The translations under genes and the position numbers were made by a program. From Argentina anserina (lineage: Eukaryota; Streptophyta; Magnoliopsida; Rosales; Rosaceae): a DNA stretch of 64,000 nt. Below the pieces are notes generated by a model. It saw only the letters and a list, made by a program, of their open reading frames with translations. It was not told where the DNA came from and ran no database searches. The DNA is taken from positions 248,001 to 312,000 of the forward strand of contig NW_026089464.1 in assembly GCF_933775445.1 (NCBI RefSeq). The letters run 5' to 3'. Of the stretch, positions 25,493 through 38,600 are shown in pieces (the first letter of the stretch is position 1; every line of letters begins with the position of its first letter).

Positions 25493-28400
25493 ATGCGAGT
25501 TTCTATTGTATTTGAGAGTTTTGCAAGTGTGGGAGTGTGTTTCTTTCAATCTGAGTATCTTTACATCGTTTGCGTATCTTTACTATTCCAATTGTGTATC
25601 TTTACATCGTTTGCGTATCTTTACTATTCCAATTGTGTATCTTTTCATTTCACGTTTGAGTATCTTTCTGTAAGGCTTTCTGATGCGAGTTTCTATTGAA
25701 TTTGAGAGTTTTACAACTGTGGGAGTGTGTTTCTTTCAAACTGAGTATCTTTACATAGTTTGCGTATCTTTACTATTCCAATTGTGTATCTTTACATCGT
25801 TTGCGTATCTTTACTATTCCAATTGTGTATCTTTTCATTTCTCGTTTGAGTATCTTTCTGTAAGGCTTTCTGATGCGAGTTTCTATTGAATTTGAGAGTT
25901 GTGCAAGTGTGGGAGTGTGTTTCCTTCAAACTGAGTATCTTTACATCGTTTGCGTATCTTTACTATTCCAATTGTGTATCTTTTCATTTCTCGTTTGAGT
26001 ATCTTTGTGTAAGGCTTCTGATGCGAGTTTCTATTGTATTTGAGAGTTTTGCAAGTGTGGGAGTGTGTTTCTTTCAAACTGAGTATCTTTACATCGTTTG
26101 CGTATCTTTACTATTCCAATTGTGTATCTTTTCATTTCTCGTTTGAGTATCTTTCTGTAAGGCTTCTGATGCGAGTTTCTATTGAATTTGAGAGTTTTGC
26201 AAGTGTGGGAGTGTGTTTCTTTCAATCTGAGTATCTTTACATCGTTTGCGTATCTTTACTATTCCAATTGTGTATCTTTTCATTTCTCGTTTGAGTATCT
26301 TTCTGTAAGGCTTCTGATGCGAGTTTCTATTGTATTTGAGAGTTTTGCAAGTGTGGGAGTGTGTTTCTTTCAAACTGAGTATCTTTACATCGTTTGCGTA
26401 TCTTTACTATTCCAATTGTGTATCTTTACATCGTTTGCGTATCTTTACTATTCCAATTGTGTATCTTTACATCGTTTGCGTATCTTTACTATTCCAATTG
26501 TGTATCTTTTCATTTCTCGTTTGAGTATCTTTCTGTAAGGCTTTCCGATGCGAGTTTCTATTGAATTTGAGAGTTTTGCAAGTGTGGGAGTGTGTTTCTT
26601 TCAATCTGAGTATCTTTACATCGTTTGCGTATCTTTACTATTCCAATTGTGTATCTTTTCATTTCTCGTTTGAGTATCTTTCTGTAAGGCTTCTGATGCG
26701 AGTTTCTATTGTATTTGAGAGTTTTGCAAGTGTGGGAGTGTGTTTCTTTCAAACTGAGTTTCTTTACATCGTTTGCGTATCTTTACTATTCCAATTGTGT
26801 ATCTTTACATCGTTTGCGTATCTTTACTATTCCAATTGTGGATCTTTTCATTTCTTGTTTGAGTATCTTTCTGTAAGGCTTTCTGATGCGAGTTTCTATT
26901 GTATTTGAGAGTTTTGCAAGTGTGGGAGTGTGTTTCTTTCAAACTGAGTATCTTTACATCGTTTGCGTATCTTTACTATTCCAATTGTGTATCTTTACAT
27001 CGTTTGCGTATCTTTACTATTCCAATTGTGTATCTTTTCATTTCTTGTTTGAGTATCTTTCTGTAAGGCTTTCTGATGCGAGTTTCTATTGTATTGGAGA
27101 GTTTTGCAAGTGTGGGAGTGTGTTTCTTTTAAACTGAGTATCTTTACATCGTTTGCGTATCTTTACTATTCCAATTGTGTATCTTTTCATTTCTCGTTTG
27201 AGTATCTTTGTGTAAGGCTTCTGATGCGAGTTTCTATTGTATTTGAGAGTTTTGCAAGTGTGGGAGTGTGTTTCTTTCAAACTGAGTATCTTTACATCGT
27301 TTGCGTATCTTTACTATTCCAATTGTGTATCTTTACATCGTTTGCGTATCTTTACTATTCCAATTGTGTATCTTTTCATTTCTCGTTTGAGTATCTTTCT
27401 GTAAGGCTTTCCGATGCGAGTTTCTATTGAATTTGAGAGTTGTGCAAGTGTGGGAGTGTGTTTCCTTCAAACTGAGTATCTTTACATCGTTTGCGTATCT
27501 TTACTATTCCAATTGTGTATCTTTACATCGTTTGCGTATCTTTACTATTCCAATTGTGTATCTTTTCATTTCTTGTTTGAGTATCTTTCTGAAAGGCTTT
27601 CTGATGCGAGTTTCTATTGTATTTGAGAGTTTTGCAAGTGTGGGAGTGTGTTTCTTTCAAACTGAGTATCTTTACATCGTTTGCGTATCTTTACTATTCC
27701 AATTGTGTATCTTTTCATTTCTCGTTTGAGTATCTTTGTGTAAGGCTTCTGATGCGAGTTTCTATTGTATTTGAGAGTTTTGCAAGTGTGGGAGTGTGTT
27801 TCTTTCAAACTGAGTATCTTTACATCGTTTGCGTATCTTTACTATTCCAATTGTGTATCTTTACATCGTTTGCGTATCTTTACTATTCCTATTGTGTATC
27901 TTTTCATTTCTCGTTTGAGTATCTTTCTGTAAGGCTTTCTGATGCGAGTTTCTATTGAATTTGAGAGTTTTGCAAGTGTGGGAGTGTGTTTCCTTCAAAC
28001 TGAGTATCTTTACATCGTTTGCGTATGTTTACTATTCCAATTGTGTATCTTTACATCGTTTGCGTATCTTTACTATTCCAATTGTGTATCTTTTCATTTC
28101 TCGTTTAAGTATCTTTCTGTAAGGCTTCTGATGCGAGTTTCTATTGTATTTGAGAGTTTTGCAAGTGTGGGAGTGTGTTTCTTTCAAACTGAGTATCTTT
28201 ACATCGTTTGCGTATCTTTACTATTCCAATTGTGTATCTTTTCATTTCTTGTTTGAGTATCTTTCTGTAAGGCTTTCTGATGCGAGTTTCTATTGTATTT
28301 GAGAGTTTTGCAAGTGTGGGAGTGTGTTTCTTTCAATCTGAGTATCTTTACATCGTTTGCGTATCTTTACTATTCCAATTGTGTATCTTTACATCGTTTG

Positions 28401-29103
28401 CGTATCTTTACTATTCCAATTGTGTATCTTTTCATTTCTTGTTTGAGTATCTTTCTGTAAGGCTTTCTGATGCGAGTTTCTATTGAATTTGAGAGTTTTG
28501 CAACTGTGGGAGTGTGTTTCTTTCAAACTGAGTATCTTTACATCGTTTGCGTATCTTTACTATTCCAATTGTGTATCTTTACATCGTTTGCGTATCTTTA
28601 CTATTCCAATTGTGTATCTTTTCATTTCTCGTTTGAGTATCTTTCTGTAAGGCTTTCTGATGCGAGTTTCTATTGAATTTGAGAGTTGTGCAAGTGTGGG
28701 AGTGTGTTTCCTTCAAACTGAGTATCTTTACATCGTTTGCGTATCTTTACTATTCCAATTGTGTATCTTTTCATTTCTCGTTTGAGTATCTTTGTGTAAG
28801 GCTTCTGATGCGAGTTTCTATTGTATTTGAGAGTTTTGCAAGTGTGGGAGTGTGTTTCTTTCAAACTGAGTATCTTTACATCGTTTGCGTATCTTTACTA
28901 TTCCAATTGTGTATCTTTTCATTTCTCGTTTGAGTATCTTTCTGTAAGGCTTCTGATGCGAGTTTCTATTGTATTTGAGAGTTTTGCAAGTGTGGGAGTG
29001 TGTTTCTTTCAAACTGAGTATCTTTACATCGTTTGCGTATCTTTACTATTCCAATTGTGTATCTTTTCATTTCTCGTTTGAGTATCTTTCTGTAAGGCTT
29101 CTG
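23530..29103 (+). repeat. 16-unit HOR of 2,787 bp, two copies, overlapping the 3,166-bp HOR
   Basis: Units from 23,530 to 26,316 and from 26,317 to 29,103 have the same 16 lengths: 231, 148, 190, 190, 148, 190, 190, 148, 190, 189, 149, 190, 190, 148, 148, 148. The CGTTTAAG marker sits at 25,316 and 28,103 (2,787 bp apart), and GTATTGGAGAG at about 24,306 and 27,093. The first part of copy 1 is also the third copy of the 3,166-bp HOR, so this is a derivative of it. Confidence 0.9.
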
Positions 29104-31660
29104 ATGCGAGTTTCTATTGAATTTGAGAGTTTTGCAAGTGTGGGAGTGTGTTTCTTTCAATCTGAGTATCTTTACATCGTTTGCGTATCTTTACTATTCC
29201 AATTGTGTATCTTTTCATTTCTCGTTTGAGTATCTTTCTGTAAGGCTTCTGATGCGAGTTTCTATTGTATTTGAGAGTTTTGCAAGTGTGGGAGTGTGTT
29301 TCTTTCAAACTGAGTTTCTTTACATCGTTTGCGTATCTTTACTATTCCAATTGTGTATCTTTACATCGTTTGCGTATCTTTACTATTCCAATTGTGGATC
29401 TTTTCATTTCTTGTTTGAGTATCTTTCTGTAAGGCTTTCTGATGCGAGTTTCTATTGTATTTGAGAGTTTTGCAAGTGTGGGAGTGTGTTTCTTTCAAAC
29501 TGAGTATCTTTACATCGTTTGCGTATCTTTACTATTCCAATTGTGTATCTTTACATCGTTTGCGTATCTTTACTATTCCAATTGTGTATCTTTTCATTTC
29601 TTGTTTGAGTATCTTTCTGTAAGGCTTTCTGATGCGAGTTTCTATTGTATTGGAGAGTTTTGCAAGTGTGGGAGTGTGTTTCTTTTAAACTGAGTATCTT
29701 TACATCGTTTGCGTATCTTTACTATTCCAATTGTGTATCTTTTCATTTCTCGTTTGAGTATCTTTGTGTAAGGCTTCTGATGCGAGTTTCTATTGTATTT
29801 GAGAGTTTTGCAAGTGTGGGAGTGTGTTTCTTTCAAACTGAGTATCTTTACATCGTTTGCGTATCTTTACTATTCCAATTGTGTATCTTTACATCGTTTG
29901 CGTATCTTTACTATTCCAATTGTGTATCTTTTCATTTCTCGTTTGAGTATCTTTCTGTAAGGCTTTCCGATGCGAGTTTCTATTGAATTTGAGAGTTGTG
30001 CAAGTGTGGGAGTGTGTTTCCTTCAAACTGAGTATCTTTACATCGTTTGCGTATCTTTACTATTCCAATTGTGTATCTTTACATCGTTTGCGTATCTTTA
30101 CTATTCCAATTGTGTATCTTTTCATTTCTTGTTTGAGTATCTTTCTGTAAGGCTTTCTGATGCGAGTTTCTATTGTATTTGAGAGTTTTGCAAGTGTGGG
30201 AGTGTGTTTCTTTCAAACTGAGTATCTTTACATCGTTTGCGTATCTTTACTATTCCAATTGTGTATCTTTTCATTTCTCGTTTGAGTATCTTTGTGTAAG
30301 GCTTCTGATGCGAGTTTCTATTGTATTTGAGAGTTTTGCAAGTGTGGGAGTGTGTTTCTTTCAAACTGAGTATCTTTACATCGTTTGCGTATCTTTACTA
30401 TTCCAATTGTGTATCTTTACATCGTTTGCGTATCTTTACTATTCCTATTGTGTATCTTTTCATTTCTCGTTTGAGTATCTTTCTGTAAGGCTTTCTGATG
30501 CGAGTTTCTATTGAATTTGAGAGTTTTGCAAGTGTGGGAGTGTGTTTCCTTCAAACTGAGTATCTTTACATCGTTTGCGTATGTTTACTATTCCAATTGT
30601 GTATCTTTACATCGTTTGCGTATCTTTACTATTCCTATTGTGTATCTTTTCATTTCTCGTTTGAGTATCTTTCTGTAAGGCTTTCTGATGCGAGTTTCTA
30701 TTGTATTTGAGAGTTTTGCAAGTGTGGGAGTGTGTTTCTTTCAAACTGAGTATCTTTACATCGTTTGCGTATCTTTACTATTCCAATTGTGTATCTTTTC
30801 ATTTCTTGTTTGAGTATCTTTCTGTAAGGCTTTCTGATGCGAGTTTCTATTGTATTTGAGAGTTTTGCAAGTGTGGGAGTGTGTTTCTTTCAATCTGAGT
30901 ATCTTTACATCGTTTGCGTATCTTTACTATTCCAATTGTGTATCTTTACATCGTTTGCGTATCTTTACTATTCCAATTGTGTATCTTTTCATTTCTTGTT
31001 TGAGTATCTTTCTGTAAGGCTTTCTGATGCGAGTTTCTATTGAATTTGAGAGTTTTGCAACTGTGGGAGTGTGTTTCTTTCAAACTGAGTATCTTTACAT
31101 CGTTTGCGTATCTTTACTATTCCAATTGTGTATCTTTACATCGTTTGCGTATCTTTACTATTCCAATTGTGTATCTTTTCATTTCTCGTTTGAGTATCTT
31201 TCTGTAAGGCTTTCTGATGCGAGTTTCTATTGAATTTGAGAGTTGTGCAAGTGTGGGAGTGTGTTTCCTTCAAACTGAGTATCTTTACATCGTTTGCGTA
31301 TCTTTACTATTCCAATTGTGTATCTTTTCATTTCTCGTTTGAGTATCTTTGTGTAAGGCTTCTGATGCGAGTTTCTATTGTATTTGAGAGTTTTGCAAGT
31401 GTGGGAGTGTGTTTCTTTCAAACTGAGTATCTTTACATCGTTTGCGTATCTTTACTATTCCAATTGTGTATCTTTTCATTTCTCGTTTGAGTATCTTTCT
31501 GTAAGGCTTCTGATGCGAGTTTCTATTGTATTTGAGAGTTTTGCAAGTGTGGGAGTGTGTTTCTTTCAAACTGAGTATCTTTACATCGTTTGCGTATCTT
31601 TACTATTCCAATTGTGTATCTTTTCATTTCTCGTTTGAGTATCTTTCTGTAAGGCTTCTG
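29104..31660 (+). repeat. 2,556/2,557-bp HOR copy paired with 26,548-29,103
   Basis: Units from 26,548 correspond to those from 29,104 at 2,556 bp, and those from 29,104 to 31,661 at 2,557 bp. Relative to the 2,787-bp version the 231-bp unit is missing (2,787 minus 231 is 2,556). The extra base comes from the 30,498 unit, which ends CTTTCTG (190 bp) where its counterpart at 27,942 ends CTTCTG (189 bp) and carries the CGTTTAAG marker. Confidence 0.87.
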
Positions 31661-32104
31661 ATGCGAGTTTCTATTGAATTTGAGAGTTTTGCAAGTGTGG
31701 GAGTGTGTTTCTTTCAATCTGAGTATCTTTACATCGTTTGCGTATCTTTACTATTCCAATTGTGTATCTTTTCATTTCTCGTTTGAGTATCTTTCTGTAA
31801 GGCTTCTGATGCGAGTTTCTATTGTATTTGAGAGTTTTGCAAGTGTGGGAGTGTGTTTCTTTCAAACTGAGTTTCTTTACATCGTTTGCGTATCTTTACT
31901 ATTCCAATTGTGTATCTTTTCATTTCTCGTTTGAGTATCTTTCTGTAAGGCTTCTGATGCGAGTTTCTATTGAATTTGAGAGTTTTGCAAGTGTGGGAGT
32001 GTGTTTCTTTCAATCTGAGTATCTTTACATCGTTTGCGTATCTTTACTATTCCAATTGTGTATCTTTTCATTTCTCGTTTGAGTATCTTTCTGTAAGGCT
32101 TCTG
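31217..32104 (+). repeat. Run of six consecutive 148-bp short units
   Basis: Starts are 31,217, 31,365, 31,513, 31,661, 31,809 and 31,957, all 148 bp. The last four are two copies of a 296-bp dimer (31,661-31,956 and 31,957-32,252 in phase): a GAATTT unit with CAATCTGAG followed by a GTATTT unit with GTTTCTTTAC. In the second dimer the GTATTT unit (32,105) has two 41-bp modules and is 190 bp. Homologous positions have three short units at 25,873 and four at 28,660, 33,202, 35,568 and 37,934. Confidence 0.92.
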
Positions 32105-32442
32105 ATGCGAGTTTCTATTGTATTTGAGAGTTTTGCAAGTGTGGGAGTGTGTTTCTTTCAAACTGAGTTTCTTTACATCGTTTGCGTATCTTTACTATTC
32201 CAATTGTGTATCTTTACATCGTTAGCGTATCTTTACTATTCCAATTGTGTATCTTTTCATTTCACGTTTGAGTATCTTTCTGTAAGGCTTTCTGATGCGA
32301 GTTTCTATTGAATTTGAGAGTTTTGCAACTGTGGGAGTGTGTTTCTTTCAAACTGAGTATCTTTACATCGTTTGCGAATCTTTACTATTCCAATTGTGTA
32401 TCTTTTCATTTCTCGTTTGAGTATCTTTCTGTAAGGCTTCTG

Positions 32443-32672
32443 ATGCGAGTTTCTATTGTATTTGAGAGTTTTGCAAGTGTGGGAGTGTGTTTCTTTCAAA
32501 CTGAGTATCTTTACATCGTTTGCGTATCTTTACTATTCCAATTGTGTATCTTTACATCGTTTGCGTATGTTTACTATTCCAATTGTGTATCTTTACATCG
32601 TTTGCGTATCTTTACTATTCCAATTGTGTATCTTTTCATTTCTCGTTTAAGTATCTTTCTGTAAGGCTTCTG
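32443..32672 (+). repeat. 230-bp unit with three subrepeats, middle one carrying GTATGTTTAC
   Basis: The only three-module unit I found ending in CTTCTG, which makes it 230 bp rather than 231. It also carries CGTTTAAG (G at 32,645). The middle 41-bp module has the GTATGTTTAC change that elsewhere sits in the first of two modules (for example near 34,934), so this unit looks like a recombinant between a 148-bp unit and the 189-bp GTATGTTTAC/GTTTAAG unit. Confidence 0.85.
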
Positions 32673-35600
32673 ATGCGAGTTTCTATTGTATTTGAGAGTT
32701 TTGCAAGTGTGGGAGTGTGTTTCTTTCAAACTGAGTATCTTTACATCGTTTGCGTATCTTTACTATTCCAATTGTGTATCTTTTCATTTCTTGTTTGAGT
32801 ATCTTTCTGTAAGGCTTTCTGATGCGAGTTTCTATTGTATTTGAGAGTTTTGCAAGTGTGGGAGTGTGTTTCTTTCAATCTGAGTATCTTTACATCGTTT
32901 GCGTATCTTTACTATTCCAATTGTGTATCTTTACATCGTTTGCGTATCTTTACTATTCCAATTGTGTATCTTTTCATTTCTTGTTTGAGTATCTTTCTGT
33001 AAGGCTTTCTGATGCGAGTTTCTATTGAATTTGAGAGTTTTGCAACTGTGGGAGTGTGTTTCTTTCAAACTGAGTATCTTTACATCGTTTGCGTATCTTT
33101 ACTATTCCAATTGTGTATCTTTACATCGTTTGCGTATCTTTACTATTCCAATTGTGTATCTTTTCATTTCTCGTTTGAGTATCTTTCTGTAAGGCTTTCT
33201 GATGCGAGTTTCTATTGAATTTGAGAGTTGTGCAAGTGTGGGAGTGTGTTTCCTTCAAACTGAGTATCTTTACATCGTTTGCGTATCTTTACTATTCCAA
33301 TTGTGTATCATTTCATTTCTCGTTTGAGTATCTTTGTGTAAGGCTTCTGATGCGAGTTTCTATTGTATTTGAGAGTTTTGCAAGTGTGGCAGTGTGTTTC
33401 TTTCAAACTGAGTATCTTTACATCGTTTGCGTATCTTTACTATTCCAATTGTGTATCTTTTCATTTCTCGTTTGAGTATCTTTCTGTAAGGCTTCTGATG
33501 CGAGTTTCTATTGTATTTGAGAGTTTTGCAAGTGTGGGAGTGTGTTTCTTTCAAACTGAGTATCTTTACATCGTTTGCGTATCTTTACTATTCCAATTGT
33601 GTATCTTTTCATTTCTCGTTTGAGTATCTTTCTGTAAGGCTTCTGATGCGAGTTTCTATTGAATTTGAGAGTTTTGCAAGTGTGGGAGTGTGTTTCTTTC
33701 AATCTGAGTATCTTTACATCGTTTGCGTATCTTTACTATTCCAATTGTGTATCTTTTCATTTCTCGTTTGAGTATCTTTCTGTAAGGCTTCTGATGCGAG
33801 TTTCTATTGTATTTGAGAGTTTTGCAAGTGTGGGAGTGTGTTTCTTTCAAACTGAGTATCTTTACATCGTTTGCGTATCTTTACTATTCCAATTGTGTAT
33901 CTTTACATCGTTTGCGTATCTTTACTATTCCAATTGTGTATCTTTTCATTTCTTGTTTGAGTATCTTTCTGTAAGGCTTTCTGATGCGAGTTTCTATTGT
34001 ATTGGAGAGTTTTGCAAGTGTGGGAGTGTGTTTCTTTTAAACTGAGTATCTTTACATCGTTTGCGTATCTTTACTATTCCAATTGTGTATCTTTTCATTT
34101 CTCGTTTGAGTATCTTTGTGTAAGGCTTCTGATGCGAGTTTCTATTGTATTTGAGAGTTTTGCAAGTGTGGGAGTGTGTTTCTTTCAAACTGAGTATCTT
34201 TACATCGTTTGCGTATCTTTACTATTCCAATTGTGTATCTTTACATCGTTTGCGTATCTTTACTATTCCAATTGTGTATCTTTTCATTTCTCGTTTGAGT
34301 ATCTTTCTGTAAGGCTTTCCGATGCGAGTTTCTATTGAATTTGAGAGTTGTGCAAGTGTGGGAGTGTGTTTCCTTCAAACTGAGTATCTTTACATCGTTT
34401 GCGTATCTTTACTATTCCAATTGTGTATCTTTACATCGTTTGCGTATCTTTACTATTCCAATTGTGTATCTTTTCATTTCTTGTTTGAGTATCTTTCTGT
34501 AAGGCTTTCTGATGCGAGTTTCTATTGTATTTGAGAGTTTTGCAAGTGTGGGAGTGTGTTTCTTTCAAACTGAGTATCTTTACATCGTTTGCGTATCTTT
34601 ACTATTCCAATTGTGTATCTTTTCATTTCTCGTTTGAGTATCTTTGTGTAAGGCTTCTGATGCGAGTTTCTATTGTATTTGAGAGTTTTGCAAGTGTGGG
34701 AGTGTGTTTCTTTCAAACTGAGTATCTTTACATCGTTTGCGTATCTTTACTATTCCAATTGTGTATCTTTACATCGTTTGCGTATCTTTACTATTCCTAT
34801 TGTGTATCTTTTCATTTCTCGTTTGAGTATCTTTCTGTAAGGCTTTCTGATGCGAGTTTCTATTGAATTTGAGAGTTTTGCAAGTGTGGGAGTGTGTTTC
34901 CTTCAAACTGAGTATCTTTACATCGTTTGCGTATGTTTACTATTCCAATTGTGTATCTTTACATCGTTTGCGTATCTTTACTATTCCAATTGTGTATCTT
35001 TTCATTTCTCGTTTAAGTATCTTTCTGTAAGGCTTCTGATGCGAGTTTCTATTGTATTTGAGAGTTTTGCAAGTGTGGGAGTGTGTTTCTTTCAAACTGA
35101 GTATCTTTACATCGTTTGCGTATCTTTACTATTCCAATTGTGTATCTTTTCATTTCTTGTTTGAGTATCTTTCTGTAAGGCTTTCTGATGCGAGTTTCTA
35201 TTGTATTTGAGAGTTTTGCAAGTGTGGGAGTGTGTTTCTTTCAATCTGAGTATCTTTACATCGTTTGCGTATCTTTACTATTCCAATTGTGTATCTTTAC
35301 ATCGTTTGCGTATCTTTACTATTCCAATTGTGTATCTTTTCATTTCTTGTTTGAGTATCTTTCTGTAAGGCTTTCTGATGCGAGTTTCTATTGAATTTGA
35401 GAGTTTTGCAACTGTGGGAGTGTGTTTCTTTCAAACTGAGTATCTTTACATCGTTTGCGTATCTTTACTATTCCAATTGTGTATCTTTACATCGTTTGCG
35501 TATCTTTACTATTCCAATTGTGTATCTTTTCATTTCTCGTTTGAGTATCTTTCTGTAAGGCTTTCTGATGCGAGTTTCTATTGAATTTGAGAGTTGTGCA

Positions 35601-38600
35601 AGTGTGGGAGTGTGTTTCCTTCAAACTGAGTATCTTTACATCGTTTGCGTATCTTTACTATTCCAATTGTGTATCTTTTCATTTCTCGTTTGAGTATCTT
35701 TGTGTAAGGCTTCTGATGCGAGTTTCTATTGTATTTGAGAGTTTTGCAAGTGTGGCAGTGTGTTTCTTTCAAACTGAGTATCTTTACATCGTTTGCGTAT
35801 CTTTACTATTCCAATTGTGTATCTTTTCATTTCTCGTTTGAGTATCTTTCTGTAAGGCTTCTGATGCGAGTTTCTATTGTATTTGAGAGTTTTGCAAGTG
35901 TGGGAGTGTGTTTCTTTCAAACTGAGTATCTTTACATCGTTTGCGTATCTTTACTATTCCAATTGTGTATCTTTTCATTTCTCGTTTGAGTATCTTTCTG
36001 TAAGGCTTCTGATGCGAGTTTCTATTGAATTTGAGAGTTTTGCAAGTGTGGGAGTGTGTTTCTTTCAATCTGAGTATCTTTACATCGTTTGCGTATCTTT
36101 ACTATTCCAATTGTGTATCTTTTCATTTCTCGTTTGAGTATCTTTCTGTAAGGCTTCTGATGCGAGTTTCTATTGTATTTGAGAGTTTTGCAAGTGTGGG
36201 AGTGTGTTTCTTTCAAACTGAGTTTCTTTACATCGTTTGCGTATCTTTAATATTCCAATTGTGTATCTTTACATCGTTAGCGTATCTTTACTATTCCAAT
36301 TGTGTATCTTTTCATTTCACGTTTGAGTATCTTTCTGTAAGGCTTTCTGATGCGAGTTTCTATTGAATTTGAGAGTTTTGCAACTGTGGGAGTGTGTTTC
36401 TTTCAAACTGAGTATCTTTACATCGTTTGCGAATCTTTACTATTCCAATTGTGTATCTTTTCATTTCTCGTTTGAGTATCTTTCTGTAAGGCTTCTGATG
36501 CGAGTTTCTATTGTATTTGAGAGTTTTGCAAGTGTGGGAGTGTGTTTCTTTCAAACTGAGTATCTTTACATCGTTTGCGTATCTTTACTATTCCAATTGT
36601 GTATCTTTACATCGTTTGCGTATCTTTACTATTCCAATTGTGGATCTTTTCATTTCTTGTTTGAGTATCTTTCTGTAAGGCTTTCTGATGCGAGTTTCTA
36701 TTGTATTTGAGAGTTTTGCAAGTGTGGGAGTGTGTTTCTTTCAAACTGAGTATCTTTACATCGTTTGCGTATCTTTACTATTCCAATTGTGTATCTTTAC
36801 ATCGTTTGCGTATCTTTACTATTCCAATTGTGTATCTTTTCATTTCTTGTTTGAGTATCTTTCTGTAAGGCTTTCTGATGCGAGTTTCTATTGTATTTGA
36901 GAGTTTTGCAAGTGTGGGAGTGTGTTTCTTTCAAACTGAGTATCTTTACATCGTTTGCGTATCTTTACTATTCCAATTGTGTATCTTTTCATTTCTCGTT
37001 TGAGTATCTTTGTGTAAGGCTTCTGATGCGAGTTTCTATTGTATTTGAGAGTTTTGCAAGTGTGGGAGTGTGTTTCTTTCAAACTGAGTATCTTTACATC
37101 GTTTGCGTATCTTTACTATTCCAATTGTGTATCTTTACATCGTTTGCGTATCTTTACTATTCCTATTGTGTATCTTTTCATTTCTCGTTTGAGTATCTTT
37201 CTGTAAGGCTTTCTGATGCGAGTTTCTATTGAATTTGAGAGTTTTGCAAGTGTGGGAGTGTGTTTCCTTCAAACTGAGTATCTTTACATCGTTTGCGTAT
37301 GTTTACTATTCCAATTGTGTATCTTTACATCGTTTGCGTATCTTTACTATTCCAATTGTGTATCTTTTCATTTCTCGTTTAAGTATCTTTCTGTAAGGCT
37401 TCTGATGCGAGTTTCTATTGTATTTGAGAGTTTTGCAAGTGTGGGAGTGTGTTTCTTTCAAACTGAGTATCTTTACATCGTTTGCGTATCTTTACTATTC
37501 CAATTGTGTATCTTTTCATTTCTTGTTTGAGTATCTTTCTGTAAGGCTTTCTGATGCGAGTTTCTATTGTATTTGAGAGTTTTGCAAGTGTGGGAGTGTG
37601 TTTCTTTCAATCTGAGTATCTTTACATCGTTTGCGTATCTTTACTATTCCAATTGTGTATCTTTACATCGTTTGCGTATCTTTACTATTCCAATTGTGTA
37701 TCTTTTCATTTCTTGTTTGAGTATCTTTCTGTAAGGCTTTCTGATGCGAGTTTCTATTGAATTTGAGAGTTTTGCAACTGTGGGAGTGTGTTTCTTTCAA
37801 ACTGAGTATCTTTACATCGTTTGCGTATCTTTACTATTCCAATTGTGTATCTTTACATCGTTTGCGTATCTTTACTATTCCAATTGTGTATCTTTTCATT
37901 TCTCGTTTGAGTATCTTTCTGTAAGGCTTTCTGATGCGAGTTTCTATTGAATTTGAGAGTTGTGCAAGTGTGGGAGTGTGTTTCCTTCAAACTGAGTATC
38001 TTTACATCGTTTGCGTATCTTTACTATTCCAATTGTGTATCTTTTCATTTCTCGTTTGAGTATCTTTGTGTAAGGCTTCTGATGCGAGTTTCTATTGTAT
38101 TTGAGAGTTTTGCAAGTGTGGCAGTGTGTTTCTTTCAAACTGAGTATCTTTACATCGTTTGCGTATCTTTACTATTCCAATTGTGTATCTTTTCATTTCT
38201 CGTTTGAGTATCTTTCTGTAAGGCTTCTGATGCGAGTTTCTATTGTATTTGAGAGTTTTGCAAGTGTGGGAGTGTGTTTCTTTCAAACTGAGTATCTTTA
38301 CATCGTTTGCGTATCTTTACTATTCCAATTGTGTATCTTTTCATTTCTCGTTTGAGTATCTTTCTGTAAGGCTTCTGATGCGAGTTTCTATTGAATTTGA
38401 GAGTTTTGCAAGTGTGGGAGTGTGTTTCTTTCAATCTGAGTATCTTTACATCGTTTGCGTATCTTTACTATTCCAATTGTGTATCTTTTCATTTCTCGTT
38501 TGAGTATCTTTCTGTAAGGCTTCTGATGCGAGTTTCTATTGTATTTGAGAGTTTTGCAAGTGTGGGAGTGTGTTTCTTTCAAACTGAGTTTCTTTACATC

